Origin: Clarireedia homoeocarpa
Lineage: Eukaryota > Ascomycota > Leotiomycetes > Helotiales > Rutstroemiaceae
Direction: 5' to 3'
Length of the DNA: 64,000 nucleotides
NCBI GenBank assembly: GCA_001465935.1
Contig: LNKV01000031.1
Span: 304,329-368,328 of the forward strand
A program made the position numbers and the translations under genes. Under the pieces are notes generated by a model. It worked only from the letters and a program-made list of their open reading frames with translations, did no database searches and was not told where the DNA came from. Below are positions 57,401 through 64,000 of the stretch, piece after piece (the stretch's first letter is position 1; every line of letters begins with the position of its first letter).

Positions 57401-60400
57401 TCATTAGATTAACTCGGAATATAATAAATAACTTTTCTACAAATCGAATAAACTAGACCGTCTAGTTATACAATTATCCGTTATCGAGATATCGTTGTCG
57501 CTATCGATTTCGTCGATTTTTACTTTATATTTCGAAATTTTTATTAAAAACCTTATAAAAATATAAAAATATTAAAAAAGTAATAAAAACAATAAAATAT
57601 TATCAATTAGATATTAGTAATAAACTAAATAGGACTTTATAGACTTAATAAAACTATTTATATTTTAATATAACTATCTATTTCTAAGTTATTGTCGCCG
57701 GCGATAAATTACTCTATATCTCCAAATACTTTTAAAACCGAAAACTATCGATAATATTATTATTTTTATTAATACTTTTATAAGAATTATTTTACTTGAT
57801 ACTACTAGCTCTAGTAGATCGAACAAAGCTATTTATATATTACTATAATCTCTATACCGTCGCCGCTAGCACTTCCGGTATTTCTAGATATAAAAGGTAT
57901 TAAAAATCAACTATCTACTCTAATAATATTAAATAATAATATTAAGCTAAATCCTTGATTTAAATTTAATAAAATAATATTAAACTTTAAAAACTTGGAA
58001 ATCGCTTTCTAAATATATTATTTACTTTATAGAAAATTTTACTAGTTAATATAATTAATATAAATTATAATACTAATACTTATTAATATAGAAAGCCTAT
58101 TAATATCTACTAACTAATCAAATATCTAAGATTTAAGTTCTAACTCCTTTTTAATTATTTCTTTAGTAATTACTATTATTATTAAGTCTAGTCTACCTAT
58201 TTTAACTAATATAGTTATAGATATATCAATATCGTTTATACTACTAGCTACTATATACTTTAATCTATAAATCGATATATTTAGTTTTACTAACAATCTT
58301 AGTACTAACTCTTTTAATATAATAACTAGATCTATCCCCCTTTATTTTCTAAAACGAACTAATATATTTACCTTTAATTAAAACAATAAAATACTGAAAA
58401 TATCCGAACTCGCTAACCCTGATCTAGCTAACTAATTAATTTTTAAAACTTATAATCTTTTAATTAAAACTTATATAATTACTAACTCTCGAGATAAACA
58501 AATATTACTTTTAAACTTAATCGAGGTTTTCTGCGACTATACCGAATCGGGAAAGGTCCGAAAAACTACTGATAAACTAGTATCTTAAATCAATAACTTT
58601 AAATATACTATTTAGAAAGTTAAAGTTATTACTAAAGCTCTAAAATCTATTACAACCTAGCTTCTAATAACTTAATATCTTCTAATAACTTTAATACTCT
58701 TAGTAACTCTTATACTCTCAAAACCCCTTAAAATCACTTAAAATCCGGCCCGACCTTTTTTCGCGAATATTACTACTAAAGGGGCTTCAAATATATCTGA
58801 TTAGACGACTATATAAACTAAGCCTAAAACAGTTAAGCCTAAACCTTAAAATCGGCTAATTTTAGTATATAATATAATATTATATTATAATAACTTCTCG
58901 ACTTTTATAGTTTATAACTTAATTAATAAGGCTTTTAAAGCTAAGGGAGTTAAGGGGCTAGTTGTTTCGGCTATTACTAGTACTTCTACTAGCAAAAACT
59001 TTATTTTAATAACTACTCTCTTTTATATAACCGACTTTTTAATCGAAAAACTTAATATTTAGAAAAATTTAATTAATTTTAAATCTATCTAAAAAAATAA
59101 ACTTTAGTATAAAATAGTATTATATAGTATACCTACTTTGGACTTTAATACTCTTGAAAGTATAGAACTAGTCCTAGAAGAACTAAAAACTTTTAATAGC
59201 TCTTTAAATTTCAAACTAATCGAGACTTCTTATTAGTTAAGCTCGGAAGCTAACCGATCGACTAAGCGAGCCGGATCAGTAGTAGTCTCTTTTAAGACTA
59301 GTAAGGAAGTCGACTAGTATATTAGAAACCGTGTTTATATTACCGAAACCTCGGTTAAAGTTAAAAAACTATTTTTAATCTTAAAGTTAACTTAGTACTC
59401 TTGTTGTTAAGGATTTAGGTATATAACTTAATTTTATTGAAAACAAGCTAAATATAGATTATATACTAAATTGTATATAATCTCTTAATACTTTTACAGT
59501 GTTTGTAATACTCGCGGAAAAACTTATAATTATTTAGTACTAAAGTATATTAACTATTTTAAAAATCACTCTAATAACTTAAAATTATATAAAATATATA
59601 AAGCTATAAAAAGACCTAATTCGAGTTTATAAATAGTCAAGATATTCGAGTTTTATAACTAAATTTAAACAAAAACTTACTAGAAACTAAATTAGTTCTT
59701 AAGTTAGCTATTAAGTTAAAAATCGACTTATTAATAATCTAGAAATCTTAGATTATTATAAAAGACTAAAATTACTTAAATAATCGATCGATAGTTTATA
59801 CTAGCTTTAATCAGCTCCTAGCCCTCTCTCGAAACTATAAACCTTGAACCTTAATCTATACTTTAAAACTTCTTACAACTAGTATAATAATAATAGTTGA
59901 TAATTCGGATTCGGACTTATTAATAGTCAAACTAAGTTAAAGTATTAATATACTCGAAATAATCAATATCTATAACAAGACTAACTAAGTCGAAGGTAAA
60001 AAAACTAAAATAGTTAAAAGAAGTTTATTTAAAAGAACTATCTCGACTAATTCGTTTATATTAAGGGATTTTAATATTTATTATTCTTAGTAGAACTCTA
60101 GTACAACTAATACCTAACCTAGTTCCCGCCTAGTCGATTAGATCGAAGATAATAACCTCGAACTTTTAAATAATCCTAGTATTAAAACCTTCTTTTAAGG
60201 ATCGAGCTTATTAGTCTTAGATCTAATATTTACTACTTTGTTAGTAGCTAGGTATATTGATAATTAATAAATACTAGATAACTTAGATTCAAATTACTTA
60301 CTAATCTTATTTATAATTAAAAACCTAAACTCAACTCAAAGCTATTTAAATCTACTTTAATTCTTTGATATTAAGAAGACTAATTAAGAGTTATTTAAAA

Positions 60401-63400
60401 CTACTTTAGTTGATCTAACTAATAAAAACCTAATTCTTAACTAGAACCCTTTAGAGTTCAAGAGAATCAGTTTAAATTTAGAAGTATTAAACTTCGACTT
60501 TTTAGAAATAATTAGTTTAGAATTTATATAACTAATCAAGTTAATATCGGCTAGTACAATCTCGAAAATAAAGTCTAAACTAAGAGCTAAACCTTAGTAA
60601 ACTTCCGAACTTAAATATTTAAGAAAATCGATATTAAAAGTTCAAAGAGAGTCTAAATCGACTTTAGATTAAAAAAGCTATCGACTTACTAGAAACGAAT
60701 ATTTCTCGGTTATAAAATATATTAAACAGAGTTACTAGAATTACTTTTTAGAGACTAGTAACCCGAAGCTTATTTTTAAAGTTTTTAGCTATATAAAAAG
60801 CTACTTAAATTAAAACCTCCCTTCGATTTCCAACTAATCAACTTTCGAGAGAAAAGCGGAAGTCTTATAAACTACTTTGTTTCTATAATCTCCAATATCG
60901 ACTAGTCTAACTTAGAATACTTATAAAGTCGATACTTAACTTAAGCTAATAATTAGTAAGTTAGAAAGAGCTTATTCAACTAAAGTTAAAGGAAAAATAC
61001 CCGGGCTAGACGGAATTAGTTAGGAAATTATTAATAAAGCTTATTTAGTTATTTCTGATTATTTTTATAAAGTTTATAACCTACTTATCAACTTTAGCTA
61101 CTACCCGACTTACTGACGTCAAGTAACTAGTACGATATTTAAAAAGTCGAAAAAACCGGATTATTCGATCCCGAAAGCTTATAAAGTGATATTACTTTTT
61201 AATTATTTAGAGAAAGTTAGTAAAAGGATATTAGTAAAGAGACTAAGCTATTTAGTCGAAACTACTAGCTTATTATATAACTCTTAAATTAGAAGTAGAT
61301 TTAAAAAGTTTGTAATTGATACTAGATTGCTTTTAGTAGTTAAAATCCAGAAGAACTATATAATCGAATAAAAATTATTAGCTCTTTTTCTCGATATTAA
61401 AAGAGCTTTCGATTATATATTCAAGAACCGATTACTAGAAGTTTTAAAAAACTTAAAGTTACTAATTATTTTAATTATTTAAATTAGTTTGTTCTTAGAG
61501 GCTAGACAACTTCGATTAATATTCGATAACTAAATTAAGTCTTTTCGATTTATTAATACCGAAATACTCTAAAGTAGCTTGATTAGTCCGATCCTATTCT
61601 TGATTTATATTAAAAATCTCTTCTCGATTATTAGTTACTCGATCTAGTTGTATATAGACGATATAGTACTAGTTACTAGTTCGACTAGTTTCAAGAAAAA
61701 CTACTAGATCTTAGAAAAAGAAACTAGTAAGTTTTATATATTCGAAATCGCGAATAGTATCTAATTCGATTTAAAGAAAATCGAGCTAATTTACTTTTTC
61801 TCGAGGAAATTAGTAACTAATTCAATTAAATTAGCGACTAATTAAGTAATATAACTCTCTAACCTAATTAGGTAACTTGGAATCTAGTTCGACAATATAC
61901 TAACTTACAAAAACTATATTTTAATCCGAATTAGTTAAACTAAATTAATATTTCTTTAAGTTAATCGACTTACTAGTATCTTTATTAAACTTACCCTTTT
62001 TGTACTTCGATAATTATACCTTGTTTACATTACTAGTATCTCAGACTACAGCTCCCCTATTTAGTATAAAAGTCAAATAAACTTTAAAAATCAATTTCGA
62101 GTTTTATAAAATCTCGCTCTCCGGAAAATCTTAGGGGTTTTTAAGACTAGCCTGCTAGCGCCGATAGATATAGAGGCTAGCCTAGTACCCTCTGATATCA
62201 GACTTGCTAGCGCTAATCGTTAATACGCTCTCCGATCTCTTAAATTAACTTAAAACTACCTAATTAGTAAATTACTTTAAGAGAGTTACTAGAAACTAGG
62301 TTACTAAAAGCTTTTCAATTCTTCTAGTATAACTATAAGCCTAAATAAACTAGAAATAAAGCTAAGATCGAAGCTAGCAAATAAGTAAAACCAAGTTAAC
62401 CGGATTAGGCGATCAATATACCTACTAGTCAACCTAACTAACTTAGAAAAGATCTAATCTTTTAAATTCTCTTTTTAAAACAAAGCTAGTTTGTTTTCGA
62501 TCTAAATCAGCTTATTTTCGAAAGAGAAAGAAACTAAAAACTATTAGAAGCTAGTAATAATACTAATATCTAATTAATACTCTTTTTATACTAATAGATT
62601 ACAAACGCTAGCCGGAAATAGTATTAGTATCAGACTAGCTCTAATCTCAAACTAAGAGCTAATCGAAATATATAAATAGAATATTAGTCTAAATCAACTA
62701 GTTTATAATAGAGAACTAGAAAGAGTTATATAAATAATCGAATTAACTAGCTAGCTAGCCTAGCTTAACTAGGAATATACTGTTTATAGCGATAACTAAG
62801 TTAGGTTAAAAAGACTAAAAACCCTAAATAACAATCTTAGTTAATTATAGCTAATATATATTTATAATACTAGTAGCCAGATAGTCGAAAAAGGTATTAA
62901 TATTAAATTAGTCTAGGTTCCCGGCTACTACGAAGTCGAGAGTAACGAAATAGTAGATAAACTAGTAAAGGAAGTTACTAAGCTAGAACTAACTTTATCG
63001 AAGACTAGCTTTGCTTATTTAGATACTAATATCAAGTATATTAAGTTCTAGGAATAGAAACTAGTATTAGAAGAAACTATTAAATCGAAGTATAACAAAG
63101 AATCCGGAACTAATTATATATTAAAATACAAATTAGTATTTAAATTCAAAATCTCGATTTCCTCTAACACGAAGCGAGCTACTACTAATACCTTCTACTA
63201 GTTAAAACTAGGTTATAGTTATATCAAAGCTTATATATACTAGCTTGGTTTGACTAGCAACAACAAATATAAATATAGTAAAAAAGAGATTTTCGAATAC
63301 TTATTGCTAGTATACCGATTACTTACTAAACCCCGACTAAAGCTTAAAGATAGACTTAATATATACTAGCTAAGCTTATAACTACTTTTAGATACTACCC

Positions 63401-63801
63401 CCGAAATCGAAGCTAGTCTCGAATTTATCCAAGAAACAGGAATTACTACTTGAAAATATTACTTAACCCGGTTATATAACCTCTAAATTACAAACTACTA
63501 AATTGCTATTAAATATTTCTTAATATCTTTAAATTATCACTAAATTAGCTTGTTTTACTTAATATCGCTTTAATATTCTTTATTGAAGTCTGTTTGACTT
63601 AATGTTTTTCCTTAATATTGTTTTTCGAAAAGTTAGAGTTTTTAGAATTTTAGACGAATTACTGTTGTTTCCTTTAAAATAGGGCTAGACCCTCAATATA
63701 CCTTACTATATACGATATTGTATATACTTAACCCACATACACCTAACTGCTAGCGGGTTAGCCGCTAGCCGACCTACTATAGTCTCAGACTTATACAGGT
63801 C

Positions 63802-63838
<37 letters not shown>
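57400..63838 (+). mobile_element. Near full-length non-LTR retrotransposon (Tad-like LINE), inactivated by point mutation (copy B)
   Basis: The order is an AT-rich 5' part, an ORF1 region with traces of zinc-knuckle cysteines near 59400-59520, then ORF2. ORF2 reverse-transcriptase blocks are PGLDGIS followed by TAG where tryptophan is expected (61000-61023), LDIKRAFDY (61390-61416) and LYIDDIVLV with the catalytic YIDD (61648-61674). An RNase H domain follows, with YSDN (62785-62796) and a VPGYYEVE...NEIVDKL segment preceded by a TAG-for-Trp (62911-62970). All these lie in one frame. The 3' end has an A35 tail (63804-63838). Stops are largely TAG/TAA at Trp and Gln sites, as repeat-induced point mutation produces. 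RT plus RNase H and the A-tail fit the Tad1/I-like group. The 5' limit is approximate. Confidence 0.8.
63749..63769 (+). other. Stem-loop in the 3' end of LINE copy B
   Basis: GCTAGCGG / loop GTTAG / CCGCTAGC: a perfect 8-bp stem 35 bp before the A tail. The same stem with a different loop occurs in copy C. Confidence 0.85.
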
Positions 63839-63840
<2 letters not shown>

Positions 63841-64000
63841 AACCACCCCACTTAGCCGGCTCTTAGCTTAACTGAGAAGCCTTGTTTTTCCTTTACTAGG
63901 GCTAGACCCTCAATGTCACTTCAATAAATTGAATTTATATACTTAAAAAACTCCTACCTACACTTAGCCGCTAGCGGATTAACCGCTAGCCGACCTACTA
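63839..64000 (+). mobile_element. 3' end of a further LINE copy (copy C), continues past the window
   Basis: Directly after the A tail of copy B comes sequence alike to copy B's own 3' end. It shares GTTTTTCCTTTA...AGGGCTAGACCCTCAAT and a matching stem-loop at 63970-63990 (GCTAGCGG / ATTAA / CCGCTAGC) followed by CGACCTACTA. It is therefore a truncated copy in tandem on the same strand. Confidence 0.8.

Noticed and set aside
57400..63838. Ancient AT-rich isochore or mitochondrial insertion
   Set aside because: RT and RNase H motifs in one frame plus an A tail show a non-LTR retrotransposon instead.

Overview
This window looks like nuclear DNA of a filamentous ascomycete. The genes carry short introns (about 40-100 nt) with GTANGT-type donors and CTAAC/CTAAT-type branch sites. 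Several protein families are fungal-specific (PDR-type ABC transporter, fungal rhodopsin-type membrane protein, DUF6590, Nrd1-type RNA-binding protein). The right end is an AT-rich retrotransposon tract whose stop codons are mostly of the TGG-to-TAG and CAA/CAG-to-TAA/TAG kind expected from repeat-induced point mutation. From remembered resemblance of several proteins I lean to Leotiomycetes (Helotiales); that is inference and no search was run.

Layout. 0-4.5 kb: the 3' end of an unknown gene, repeat remnants, a two-pass membrane protein and a decayed retropepsin-like fragment. 4.6-14.4 kb: a compact gene block with sorting nexin SNX41 (+), a carrier protein with an unusual repetitive tail (+), a single-exon protein of a fungal nuclease-like family (+), a NOSIP-type RING/U-box protein (-) and tafazzin (+). 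14.7-23 kb: accessory-looking genes, namely a long protein with a ubiquitin-like domain and a DUF6590 domain (+), a small secreted cysteine-containing protein (+), an F-box/DUF7730-like protein (-), gene remnants and a multi-pass membrane protein (-). 23-32.2 kb: a repeat cluster with a perfect 28-bp hairpin, an ArsB/NhaD-type ion transporter (+), a short-chain dehydrogenase (-) and a rhodopsin-type membrane protein (+).

32.2-37 kb is gene-poor and full of small repeats, including a 120-bp MITE-like element with a TA target duplication. 37-56 kb holds large conserved genes: a 1497-residue PDR transporter (-), a four-RRM Nrd1-type protein (-), cytoplasmic asparaginyl-tRNA synthetase (-) and replicative DNA ligase I (+). 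The last two are divergent and share a 497-bp promoter with three MluI-box cores. 56.4-64 kb is a non-LTR retrotransposon array with at least three copies, all on the + strand.

The genes do not form one pathway. Points that most deserve a second look: a 914-nt stretch upstream of the nrd1-like gene with no ATG on the coding strand although the other strand has about 20; a splice choice that decides whether the ubiquitin-like module is fused to DUF6590; a carrier with a 250-residue LEA-like tail; a retrotransposon ORF2 whose frame is intact across 2 kb despite many stops; and a 3'-end hairpin preserved in two retrotransposon copies.

All exon limits were worked out by eye from splice motifs and reading-frame continuity. 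Where exon sums are given, they are divisible by three.
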